DNA from: Allolobophora icterica | Taxonomy: Eukaryota; Annelida; Clitellata; Crassiclitellata; Lumbricidae | Assembly (NCBI GenBank): GCA_963556255.1 | Contig: OY744616.1 | Span: forward strand, 5,125,723 to 5,189,722 | Reading direction: 5' to 3' | DNA length: 64,000 nucleotides | The notes under the pieces: generated by a model | Database searches by the model: none | Told to the model about the DNA's origin: nothing | The model's input: the letters and a program-made list of their open reading frames with translations, nothing else | Translations under genes and position numbers: made by a program | Shown here: piece by piece, positions 45,791 through 55,579 of the stretch | Numbering within the stretch: the stretch's first letter is position 1 | Layout: every line of letters starts with the position of its first letter

Positions 45791-48559
45791 ATGGTTGGGT
45801 TGAGATCGACCGAGCTCTGGTACCTGATCACCGTGCTTCGCAGCATCACCTGTGCTAAGGACAAAGCCCCAGGGGACCGCGACTCGTCACAGGTGAGATA
45901 TCGTCTCGAGGAAGAGCCACCTATCGGTACACAGGTGGGAAACCTCGTACACGATGCCGAACTCCGGAAACGTTTCGGCGACGACGTCATCAAAGAACTT
46001 CGGTTCCGCTTCGTCGCCGACACGGTCCAGTACTTCGACATCGGCGTCACGAGCGGAATTCTCGTGACGACGGCCGAGATAGACCGTGACAGCGCGTCGC
46101 TATGCCGCCAGAAGGAAGTCTGCGAAGTACACCTGAGCGTCGTCATCCAACCGGTACAGTACCTACACATCATCAAGGTCATCGTCGAAATCCTCGACGC
46201 AAACGACAACGCGCCGACGTTCAAGGAACCGCGCTTCTACCTGCAGATCAACGAGGCGGCCGTGGTGGGGAGTAGCTACGTCCTTCCGACCGCCAGTGAC
46301 TGGGACAGTCCCTCGAAAGGGGTCAGGAGATACGAACTGAGTACGCAGTCGAAGGTGTTCGGACTCCAGGTGACGGAGAAGCTCGACGGTTCGAAGGAGG
46401 TGAAGCTGGTGCTGAACGAGAGACTAGATCGCGAGACGAACAGTCAGTTTGACCTGGAACTGATCGCCTACGACGGAGGAATGTCCGTTCGTAAGGGCAG
46501 CACTGACATCACCGTCAACGTACTCGACTCCAACGACAACAAACCCGAGTTCTCCAGCGCCGAGTACCGTATCAGTATTCCGGAGAACACCCCTATCGGA
46601 AGGGTCATTCTCCAGGTCAAGGCAACAGACAGGGATATCGGTCCAGCTGGTGAGATCGACTACGGATTTGCCGTTCAGACGCAGGCCCTTCACGGCACTC
46701 TCTTCGGAATCCGTAACAGCTCCGGAAACATCTACGTCAAGGGCACCATCGACCACGAAAAGGCGACTGTCTACCACCTCGTCGTGACGGCTCAGGACAG
46801 AGGCCCGGACTCCATCGCGACCGAGTCCACGGTGATCATTCACATCGAAGACCTCAACGACAACAGTCCAGTGGTCACAACCAACACCCTCGGCGCTGGG
46901 CACGGACCGGGCGCCGCTGCGGTCGTCGAGGACTCCCCCATCGGGAGTTTCGTCGCCCAGGTCACCGTGTCTGATCCGGACTCTGGCGCAAACGGCCGCG
47001 TCAACTGTACCCTGAACAGCGACGCCTTCACGCTCGTCCAGAAGTACGCCACCGAGTACCAGGTCGTAACAGCCGTCAAGCTTGACCGCGAACGCGCGGC
47101 GCTGTACAGCGTCACGCTGTCGTGTCAGGACGCTGGCACGGTACCTAAATCGATGGAGGTCCAGCTCCAGGTCAGCATTCTGGACGTCAACGACAACGCT
47201 CCCGTCTTCATGGCTCAGACGTACAAGGGTACGCTGGCGGAGAACAACTACATTGGAGCGTCCGTCCTTCAGGTGACCGCCTCCGATTGGGATGACGGCG
47301 ACAACGGACGGATCCAGTACATCATTCCGGGCAACACGAACGCCACCTTCCACATCGACCAGCGCGGCGTCATCAGCGCACAGGACGCCGTGGATCGCGA
47401 ACAGTACGACACTTTCCGGTTTCCCATCCTGGCCGTCGACATGGGTCGACCGCCTCTCACCGGATCAGCTCTCGTCATCATCACCATCGAGGACCTGAAC
47501 GACGAGAGACCGCAGTTCCTCCAGAACAGGTACGTCTTTAACGTCTCCGAGAACGAGCCAGCCGGAACCCGCGTTGGCACCGTCACGGCAGAGGACCGTG
47601 ACAGCCCTCTGTACGGCGCCTTTGTCTACTCCTTCGTTTCCGGTCACGTGCTGACGGAGAAGTTTTCGATCGACGCCCACGCGGGTTTGATCACAACGCG
47701 CCGTCCACTGGACCGTGAAATCCAGGATGTCTACCATCTGACGGTGATGGCACGGGACCTCAAGAACGGTGCCATGTTCGGCACGGCGTCGGTGACCATC
47801 ACAGTCTCTGACCTCAACGACAACCCACCGATCTTCGACTACCCGACGGCAGCCAACAACACCCTGTACATCTCGAACCTCCTGCCACCCGGTCACTTCG
47901 TCGCCCGGGTCGCCGCGCGAGATGTCGACTCAGGCGAGAACGGCAAGACGGCTTTCTCGCTGAGCGACGTCTCCGGCCTCAGGTGGTCCACAGCATCCGA
48001 TTCCTCGGCAGGTTCCTCCCTCCGCCCGGACCACTTCCGCATCGACTCCGACACGGGAACGATATTCGTGCAGACGAGTCTCCAGGGCGTCGACCATCGC
48101 GTGTTCAATCTCGCCGTCGTTGCTCGCGACCACGGCCTCGACTTCAGATCGACGGCGGCCGAGCTGGTGATCGTCGTTAACCGGACCCTTCCGTTTCCCT
48201 CCCTGAAGAAGTCGTCCCTATCGTCGTCGTCCGAAAGCGCCTTCTTCCTGCACCGTCTCCTTCCGACGGGTTCCCTCGTCTACATAATCATCTCTGTCGT
48301 CGTCGGCTGCGTCGTTGTCTTCGCTGCATCACTCGTTGCCTTAGTCGTTGCGCGGCGTCGACGAGGGAGGGGCCGACCGGCGAGGAACGGACGGATGGAG
48401 ACGACGCTGAGGGCGCTGATGACCAAGGACTCGTCCCTCGTCGTCTCGTCCCGCGAGGGAACGCCTGTTGAACTGATCGACGCCAACCGACTGCTACAGG
48501 GAAACGACTCCCATGCACATCAGAACAATGGAACGACAGCTGAGACAACGGCCATCGAA
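45791..48559 (+). CDS. Protocadherin, exon with ectodomain and membrane segment
   Basis: A single-pass adhesion protein acting at the cell surface through calcium-dependent homophilic binding (family knowledge). Start ATG at 45791 has the strong context GCGCCATGG; upstream TTTCGGTTTCCTCTCCAG (to 45768) looks like a splice acceptor. Residues 1-22 form a signal peptide. Seven EC repeats span about 35-144, 145-254, 255-361, 362-473, 474-576, 577-682 and 683-800. Linker motifs DANDN, DSNDN, DLNDN, DVNDN and DLNDN are present, but the EC5-EC6 linker is DLNDE. EC1 has C105-x5-C111, a protocadherin hallmark. Membrane helix about 829-854, then RRRRGR. Seven ECs resemble delta-1 protocadherins. The frame runs to a stop at 48616 (941 residues), but the tail exon and a GTCAGT donor at 48560 in phase 0 favour splicing. 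Confidence 0.93.
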
Positions 48560-49286
48560 GTCAGTGCCACTCTTCACATCCGGAGACCATTTGGCGACCG
48601 GGGGTTATTTCATTAATGAATGAGTGAGTGAGTAAGTGAATAGTTGATACGTAGGCAGGTAGGTTAGTAAGTAGGAAGATTAGTAGGCAGGTAGGTTAAT
48701 AGGTAGGTTAGCAGTCGGTAAATATGTAGTTGGTCAGTAGGAAAGTATACGTTATTAGATGGATTACTAGGCAAGTAGGTAGGTATGTTTGTAAGTAGGA
48801 AGATTAGTAGGCAGGTAGATTATCAGGTAGGTAAGTAAGCAGGTAGGTAAGTAAGCAGGTAGGTGAGTAAGCAGGTGGGTTCATAAGTACATAGGTCAGT
48901 AGGTAGTAGTAAGTAGGCAGCTAAGTTAGTAGTTAGGCTAGTAAGTAGGTCGGTCATTAGGTATAGGTAGGTTAGTAGATATATTGGTTAACAGGTAAGG
49001 CAGGTTAGTAGGTATGTTAGTTGGTAAGTGGGTTAGCAGGTAGGCAGGTCAGTAGTTAGGTAGCTTATTAGGTCGGTTTGTTAGCTGGTTGGTATGTTTG
49101 TATGTAGGTGACGCACCACGATTATCCATATAAAGAAGTGACTGAACAAGATTGGATTAAATCAGATAAGATCGCATTGCATCAGATCCGATCATCCGTC
49201 AACCAGGCAATCAGTCAGCCACTATCTGACTGTCTGTCTGTCTGTCTGTCTGTCTGTATGTATGTATGTATGTATGTATGTATGTA

Positions 49287-49379
<93 letters not shown>

Positions 49380-49465
49380 TCGATTAACTCACACTCCATG
49401 TACCTGTGAGTCGTTGAGCGTTACTCTAACCCTGAGAGTAAGTGTGTGTGGTATTTCCTTCGTAG
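48560..49465 (+). other. Probable protocadherin intron, filled with repeats
   Basis: From the candidate donor GTCAGT to the acceptor GTATTTCCTTCGTAG. The stop at 48616 would be the end of an unspliced form adding about 18 residues. Inside: a degenerate GGTAGGTTAGTAAGTA minisatellite (48620-49110) and CTGT/GTAT tetramers (49229-49380). The 244-codon frame from 49108 crosses the acceptor by chance in another phase. Confidence 0.65.
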
Positions 49466-49981
49466 GGTCATCCTTGGACCATCCGGATCTCCTCCGTGGT
49501 CGATCACGAGCGGGACAGCATCCACTCAGCCGAGAGTTCCGTCACCGACAGCGGCCGAGGCCCAAGCGAGGAGGGCGGCGACGGCACGCGCCAGCGGTTC
49601 ATCCCTCCGCCGCCACCCCCGACGCGCGGTCCTTACTGGCTTCAACAGCACCAACAGCAACGCCCCCTCGGAGGGAGAAAGACCTCAACAACCAACGGGG
49701 GATCCTCCACGCGCGGGGTCCGCTTCCACGAACTCAATTCGACCCCGGAGGAATACGACGAGGTCACGGGGTCACCGCAGGGTCGAGGTCAGGACTTGAC
49801 CTGTCGCGGAGTGGACAGCAACAGGTGCTCTGCTGTGGGTGACAGTTACTCGTCGCTCGGGCGCCAGGATGTCAGGTGCTCACGGCGAGGGTGGGACGAA
49901 CGATGCCCCAGAAACAGGACGATTTATCACGAGCCCGTCAGGACGCTCACGAACACGGCGTCACGAAGTCACGACGTATGA
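49466..49981 (+). CDS. Protocadherin cytoplasmic-tail exon
   Basis: Following a good acceptor, the frame reads GHPWTIRISSVVDHERDSIH, SAESSVTDSGRGPSEEGGDG, a six-proline run (RFIPPPPPPTRGPYW), EEYDEVTGSPQGR and ends RSHDV then TGA at 49981. The phase matches the 48559 donor. The spliced protein would be about 1094 residues (923 + 171). SSxTDSGRGPSEEG resembles the DSGRG/DSGKG-type conserved cytoplasmic motifs of protocadherins and related cadherins. The proline run could bind SH3, WW or EVH1 domains (inference). High GC and codon bias match the ectodomain exon. A further 3' exon cannot be excluded. Confidence 0.75.
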   Translation, partial: GHPWTIRISSVVDHERDSIHSAESSVTDSGRGPSEEGGDGTRQRFIPPPPPPTRGPYWLQQHQQQRPLGGRKTSTTNGGSSTRGVRFHELNSTPEEYDEVTGSPQGRGQDLTCRGVDSNRCSAVGDSYSSLGRQDVRCSRRGWDERCPRNRTIYHEPVRTLTNTASRSHDV

Positions 49982-50190
49982 CGTCATGCGGTCATGACCT
50001 ATTACCTAAATCTTGGATATAAGCGTCACGATGCGAAGCGTTTAAGCGTCACGCCGTCATAATGTCACGCAATTACGACGTTTAATGTCACGCAGCTTCG
50101 ACATGGCGAGTAGTGTCACGTATTAACAGAGCTTTATAGTGTCACGCATTTAGCGTCATGTAGTCATCATTACGGCGTCACGCAGAATGA
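49950..50190. repeat. Cluster of GTCACG words over the protocadherin stop and 3' UTR
   Basis: About ten GTCACG or CGTCACGC words occur in 240 bases (e.g. near 49953, 50024, 50048, 50065, 50088, 50118, 50177), at irregular 18-30-base spacing. The stop codon lies inside a perfect TGACGTCA palindrome (49979-49986), a CRE-type motif. It may be a degenerate minisatellite. Confidence 0.6.
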
Positions 50191-50327
50191 CTGACATAAG
50201 TGGAGAAAAAAGTCACAGAGGTCATATCCTGCATACCTGCTTCGAGTCGGAGGGCCGTGAGAACCCAAGGTGATGGCGGGAGGAAGGTCCTTGACATTAC
50301 CTCTTAATTAGGTCAGTTAATTAGGTC

Positions 50328-50333
50328 AATAAA
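50328..50333 (+). terminator. Candidate polyadenylation signal of the protocadherin gene
   Basis: AATAAA about 345 bases after the stop codon, the first clear hexamer downstream. Position only; no transcript evidence. Confidence 0.4.
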
Positions 50334-50394
50334 ATCCGCTCTTTCAAGATGACAAATCAAATCGTTGCTCTTTTTTGCTACAGTAGGAAACTTC

Positions 50395-50720
50395 TTCTAA
50401 TCTAATCTTGCCATATTTGAACTCATCGATCCAATCTGATGTAATCTTACTTAATCTAACCTAACTTATCCTAACCTATTTTAATCTAACCTATCCTATC
50501 ATAGACTATTTTATTCTAACCTAACTTATCTTAGCCTCTTTTAATCTAACCTAACCTATCATAGACTATTTTAATCTAACCTAACCTCCCCTTGCCTATT
50601 TTATTCTAACCCAACTTATCTTAGTCCATTTTAATCTAACCTAACCTATCATAGACTATCTTAGTCTAACATATCCTATTGTAATCTAACCTAAATCGAA
50701 CCTATTTTAATCTAAATTAC
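50395..50720. repeat. Minisatellite, ~30-base unit in 90-base higher-order repeats
   Basis: Units such as TTTTAATCTAACCTAACCTA followed by TCATAGACTA alternate with variants CTTATCTTAGCC and CTCCCCTTGCC. The three-unit order repeats about every 90-118 bases. The CCTAACCTAA words recall (TTAGG)n telomere repeats but are not tandem hexamers or pentamers. Confidence 0.85.
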
Positions 50721-50824
50721 CCTATTTTAATTTTTCTTGATCTCACCTAAACTGACCAATCCATTTCTAACCTTACTTAACATTTGTGTCATTCCGATGT
50801 CTATTCCATTGCCTCGTCAATTCG

Positions 50825-50965
50825 TGGAAATGGAAAGTGGAAATGGGAATCTGAAGATGGAAAGTGGAAATAGAAAGTGAAATCGAGAGTGAAAATCGAA
50901 AGTGAAATCGAAAGTGGAATCTAACGCGTTTGATTAGCAAATGAAAAGAAAGGGTCGAAGTAGAA
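50825..50965. repeat. Purine-rich minisatellite (GAAAGTGGAAAT type)
   Basis: About a dozen 10-13-base units with GAAAGTGAAATC words, which match the GAAANNGAAA pattern bound by IRF proteins. Probably just a simple repeat. Confidence 0.8.
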
Positions 50966-51139
50966 AGTCGAAATAATGTGAATATATCTGTGGTTCTGCT
51001 TCTATACAGGTTGTAATTGTAATCGAATATTTGTATAGCGCCCTAGATATCAACAGAAATCTGCGCTGGCCTGTATGATGTTAAAATGTCCTTACGAACA
51101 AGAATGTTATATCAGTTACCCAAACAATGCACAGGTTGA

Positions 51140-51255
51140 CGTGGAAGAGGTATATACATCTGATATACCTTTGAATACATGGATATACAGTTGAATACAC
51201 AGATAGACTTTTGAATAGACATATGCACCTTTGCATACATAGACATCTCTTTGAA

Positions 51256-51330
<75 letters not shown>

Positions 51331-52125
51331 AGCAGTTTTATATAGCGCCCCTTCAAGATTGCCTACTCAGGAGCACTCCCAGCCCAACCACGGTCGAACA
51401 AAGCAGTTTTGAGGACAGTAAGAAACGAGGTGAAATGACCAATCGGTATTTGACGGAGCTTGGTGGGGACCGTAGGGAGCCCATTCCAGGTCATGGGGGC
51501 AGCCACAGAGAAGGCACGGCGCTGCCGTATGGCTGTCCGCCCGCGGGGAACAATAAGTTCAGCTTGCGCAGCTGAGCGGAGAGAGCAGCGCATATATGAA
51601 TAGATATACCTTGATTACACGAATGCACATAGGCAGAATGACAGATACACCATTGACTACATAGATATACCTTTTAATGCATAGATACACCTGTGAATGA
51701 CCTGTGTACATAGATCTATCTTTGAATGACCTGTAACATCGTGACCTCTGTCGAAATCTGTGACCTTAGAATGACCTCGGTCTCCTACCTGTCAAAAAAG
51801 AGCTAGGGGCGTCGAAAAATTTTCATATTAGCAAAGTACACGAACGCTGGTTAAAAACCAATTTTATCAATATGTTGCACAGGAAACAATTCGCAACTCA
51901 TGCGATATTTTAATTTCCTGGCCTTCTCTCCACCAACATCTTTTCAGTTAGTTTGTTGAGTGGGTTAGAAGAAGAGCTAGGAGGTTGAACCACCCACCCC
52001 AAAAACTCGCCAACTAAAACACTTTGAATACATTGATACACCTTTGAATACACAGATATACCTTTGAATACATGGAAACACCTCTGAATCTTTAGATACA
52101 CCTTTGAATACACAGATATACCTGA
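51140..52125. repeat. Minisatellite (~23-base unit) broken by two insertions
   Basis: CCTTTGAATACATAGATATA-type units occupy 51150-51250, 51600-51740 and 52019-52125. The first gap is the LINE end at 51252-51597. The second (about 51785-52018) is unidentified. The array therefore predates both insertions. Confidence 0.8.
51252..51597 (-). mobile_element. 5'-truncated LINE copy, family A type, with (AAT)n tail
   Basis: Minus strand: RTAIRQRRAFSVAAPMTWNG, LPTVPTKLRQIPI, FLTVLKTALFDRGWAGSAPE and stop, the C-terminal block of ORF2, then GGGGCGCTATATAAAACTGC and about 75 bases of (AAT)n (51252-51330). The frame is open for 76 codons, so it is one of the younger stubs. TGAATA flanks both sides and may be the target duplication. 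Confidence 0.85.
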
Positions 52126-52213
52126 CCTATTAGTTTTTGACCTTAGCATCTGTAACCTCTGACTCCCGCGAACACTTATAAGCAGTTTTGGTCTTTCTTT
52201 TAAACACTAAACG

Positions 52214-53209
52214 CATAGTTCGAGAATTCGCATTTTACGAATTTTAAGAATGTTAAAAATTCACGAATTTTAACGAATTTTAAAACTACAGTGTTAAAAT
52301 TCGTTAAAATTCGTGAAATAATAAAATAATAGAATTCTTTGCCATGGCAACGAATTTATTATTTGTTTACTTTTCAACTATTTAAGCAAGTAGGCTAACT
52401 GTCAATGTCATCTATAGGCAATCAATCAATCAGCCGTAAAAGATAGCTGACTATAGCAGCACAATAGTACTGATATTCAGTTACTGTTCTACTTGGAGTC
52501 TTGATCTTCGATTTCTATCATATTTGAAGTGTGGACTGTGAGTGTGAGTCAGCAGAATGAAAAACCACCAGTGCCCTAGGCCTACAGTGTGACCAGTCAG
52601 TCACTAACACAGCTTGCAACCAAATATGGCTAAAAAGGATTGGGAACGTTCGTCAAGCTGTGTCTTCTACTTCATCGTCCTCTGATTCTGAGTCAGGAAC
52701 AGCCCACTGCTCCCACTCGACTCTGGTTTCTGTATTTTCGCCATGCAAATGCTCCCGAATTTGGGCAGAACAACCTGGGACTAAGATTGCTGAAATCTTA
52801 GTCCCAGGAACAACTAACAAATTCCTTGTCACAAAAGTGACAAAACAACACTGTATTTTTGGATCACCCTTCAATTCTCCTCCTAAATTACTACATACTT
52901 CCACTCCGGTCCATGTTCTTTCATCTTTAAGGAATAAGATTTTAACTAAATTAACTCGTTACGTAATTAACTTTAATATTGAATTTTACATTAAATTCTA
53001 AGCAGAAGCTTAACACAACAAATCATCATGTAATCACATTAATTTTTGTTGTTGCTTACGCTGTTTTTGCAAAACGCCACTGTCAATGTAAAAAAGGCCC
53101 AACAATGGCCCAACGAATTTTTACGAATTTGTACGAATTTTAAAATAGACCAAAAATTCGCGAATTTTTACGAATTTTAAAACCAAAAGTCACGAATTCT
53201 CGAACTATG
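52214..53209. mobile_element. Non-autonomous hAT-type element, 996 bases, perfect 8-base TSD
   Basis: Inverted ends CATAGTTCGAGAATTCG match 17/17. TSD ACTAAACG is exact at 52206-52213 and 53210-53217. Subterminal DNA is packed with TTCGTAAAAATTCG / CGAATTTTTACG repeats in both halves. The middle has an 84-codon minus frame (52653-52904) and an overlapping 113-codon plus frame without recognisable transposase motifs, and a perfect 15-base hairpin (CCTGGGACTAAGATT, 52774-52788, inverted at 52794-52808). Confidence 0.92.
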
Positions 53210-53239
53210 ACTAAACGCATATGATGATCCTAATGGTAA

Positions 53240-53435
53240 TGGCAATTGCAAATTATATAGCGCCACCTCAGGAGAGATTATCAACTAGATGTGCTATATA
53301 AATCCGAGACGCTGACCTAATCAACTCCGCCACTGGTAGTGCCAGTCCCAAGCCTGGAGAAAGGAGTAGGGCAACCCCAAAGGCCTCGGCAGCCATAAGA
53401 TGTCATTAAGCACTGGAGAATACTACTACAGGCCT
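53240..53435. repeat. LINE-type 3' stub and a family F/RTE-like repeat
   Basis: GGCAATTGCAAATTATATAG, then CGCCACCTCAGGAGAG at 53245-53280 is a family B end. 53320-53432 reads GGTAGTGCCAGTCCCAAGCC, GGGCAACCCC, GGCAGCCATAAGATGTCATT and TACTACTAC. The AGTCCCAAGCC-type word is typical of 3' ends of RTE-clade retrotransposons in many animals; this assignment is tentative. Confidence 0.5.
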
Positions 53436-53499
53436 AATGCGGTTACAATCGCCGCATTCTTAAGACCACTTACAGATCAATAAAATCAATAACTACCGG

Positions 53500-53775
53500 T
53501 CGATAGCCATTATCCGCCATTCGATCGATCATTCATAGATGGCGCAACGGATGACAAACGACGTCATCAAAATCGTCTGCTTTGTGGAAACGGCGCGAAA
53601 ACGTCGCCCGTTCCAAGTACTAATTTCGTTAATCTGCCGCGTCGCTGGCATTCTTCCAACAATGACGCAATGGTTTCGCCATTAAGCGGGTGCGTTTTAA
53701 CGTCGGCTTCTCTCGCCGCGGACGACGTGAAGCTCGGCCGCTGCGGGAAAGCAATAAAACGCACCCGCTGCGGAA
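53500..53775. promoter_or_regulatory. CpG-rich islet with a 15-base spaced inverted repeat
   Basis: CpG-rich and tandem-free. AGCGGGTGCGTTTTA (53685-53699) is exactly inverted at 53755-53769. Other words: ACGACGTCATC (CRE-like), TTTGTGGAAA (RUNX-like), GGCGCGAAAA (E2F-like). A 65-codon minus frame has no domain. Regulatory role inferred. Confidence 0.3.
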
Positions 53776-54054
53776 TACGAACTGCGCCATCTCGGGTTAA
53801 GTAGGCGAGTATTAAGAAGTAAGTTAGTACGAGAGTTCGTTTGGGGCCATATCATCTCAAGAACCCATTGAGGGGCAGATGGTTAGGAGAACGTTGCTAC
53901 CTTCTGACTAAAAATAGGGTGATTGGCTTGGAGGTTTAATCTTTAATAGTCGGCCAAGTTCTGTAGCGCCGCGAATTATACTACGTTGACAATATCGGTC
54001 GACGAATGTTAGATATACAGTGGTGATGTATAATAGGGACACAGATCGCGTAGT

Positions 54055-54261
54055 GTGTATGTATGTATGTATGTATGTATGTATGTATGTATGTATGTAT
54101 GTATGTATGTATGTATGTATGTATGTATGTATGTATGTATGTATGTATGTATGTATGTATGCATGTATGTATATATGTATGTATGTATGTATGTTTGTAT
54201 GTATGTATGTATGTATGTATGTATGTATGTATGTATGTATGTATGTATGCATGCATGTATG

Positions 54262-54295
<34 letters not shown>

Positions 54296-54485
54296 TGTAT
54301 GTATGTATGTATGTATGTATGTATGTATGTATGTATGTATGCATGTATGTATATATGTATGTATGTATGTATGTTTGTATGTATGTATGCATGTATGTGT
54401 GTATGAATGTTTGTATTTATGTATGTATGTCTGTATGAATGTATGTATGTATGTATGTAATGTATTTATGTATATATGTATGTTA
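54055..54485. repeat. (GTAT)n array with ~90/180-base higher-order pattern
   Basis: The interruption GCATGTATGTATATATGTAT occurs at 54161 and 54341 (180 apart), with a related one at 54252. Frames on both strands up to 186 codons are artefacts. Confidence 0.95.
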
Positions 54486-54699
54486 ATGCATGTATACATA
54501 CATACATAAAATAATGCATGCATAGTTATATACATACGCATACAAATAGCCTACGTATTATATCCATGTAGTCCTAACATTCCTCGTAGTCCTTCTGTTT
54601 AACACAAACACACACACACACACATGTATATATATATATATATATTATATTCTATATATAGGCATAGCCATATATATAATATATATAATTTATTACCGA

Positions 54700-54800
54700 G
54701 ACATAGAGGAGTGTATACAGCCAATTGCTTTGAGCGCCTCTGAGTAGGTCACTTGGAAGGGCGCCATATAAATTATCGGAATGAGTGAATGAATTGCGCC
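54700..54800 (+). repeat. LINE family A 3' stub
   Basis: TTTGAGCGCCTCTGAGTAGG, GGAAGGGCGCCATATAAATT and a GAGTGAATGAAT tail, matching the ends at 3709 and 9327. Preceded by TA repeats (54620-54690). Confidence 0.7.
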
Positions 54801-54934
54801 AGATTATTAATGCACTCAGACGCAGACGACCGAGACATAGACGTAAGTAGAGCGCCATGAGTCTCAAATACGAGTCCGTCGAACACAGACCAACTGAGGC
54901 GACAATCTGATTGAGAGAATAACAAACAGACGGA

Positions 54935-55092
54935 TAGAAGCAGACAGACAGAGGTACAGTGTACGGTCATGTACTCATAATGGCTGAGCCTACTACTAGA
55001 GGGCGCACGCGGAGCAGAAATCTCCAACCAAATTTCTGGCTCTCGATTGATAGTCCTGCACGATAACCAGTACACACTATCGAGCAACCCCA
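54935..55092 (-). mobile_element. SINE family 1, minus copy with decayed B box
   Basis: Minus strand: CTCGATAGTGTGTACTGGTT (A box), GGACTATCAATCGAGAGCCA, GAAATTTGGTTGGAGATTTC, CAGCCATTATGAGTACATGA and CCGTACACTGT, in family order. Confidence 0.75.
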
Positions 55093-55099
55093 TAAATAT

Positions 55100-55440
55100 G
55101 TATTTACTTCATGAATATATATATATATATTTCATGTATAAGTATATATATATAATATATATATACATATACAATACATTCAATATATATATATATGCAT
55201 TTATATATCTATAAATATAATATAATATATATAATATATATAATATACATAATATATATAATATATATATATAATATATATATATAGTAACTACTATATA
55301 TACACATGCATTTCTATCTAAATAAATCTAACATAGTAATTAATATATATATAGTGTATATATGTGTAAATGCATATATACATATGCATTAAGTAAATAT
55401 ATATATACATATATATGGGTGTATTTATATATGTGTGTGT
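55100..55440. repeat. AT-rich (TA)n-type DNA
   Basis: Degenerate TATATA/ATATAATATA tracts over about 340 bases; no frames. Confidence 0.9.
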
Positions 55441-55579
55441 GCGTTTGGCTTCTTTGGCTATTGTTGTTTTGTGTCGGTTCTAAAGCCGTCGAAATGCAGA
55501 CGTAAGCACAATCTGGACGCGTTGATTACAGATGGCAGACAGGATTATTTAACATTCTGTGTGGACAGAACGACGCACA

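Noticed and set aside
45712..48548. Long minus-strand frames opposite the protocadherin
   Set aside because: They are shadows of the GC-rich coding exon; the plus frame contains all cadherin motifs.
49108..49842. 244-codon frame overlapping the second protocadherin exon
   Set aside because: It begins in intronic CTGT/GTAT repeats and reads the exon in another phase without the SSVTDSGRG motif.
50395..50720. Interstitial telomere repeat (CCTAA)n
   Set aside because: CCTAACCTAA words occur only as part of ~30-base minisatellite units, not as a tandem pentamer or hexamer array.
50825..50965. Cluster of IRF/ISRE sites (GAAANNGAAA)
   Set aside because: The words follow from a purine-rich minisatellite unit; nothing else suggests an interferon-type element.
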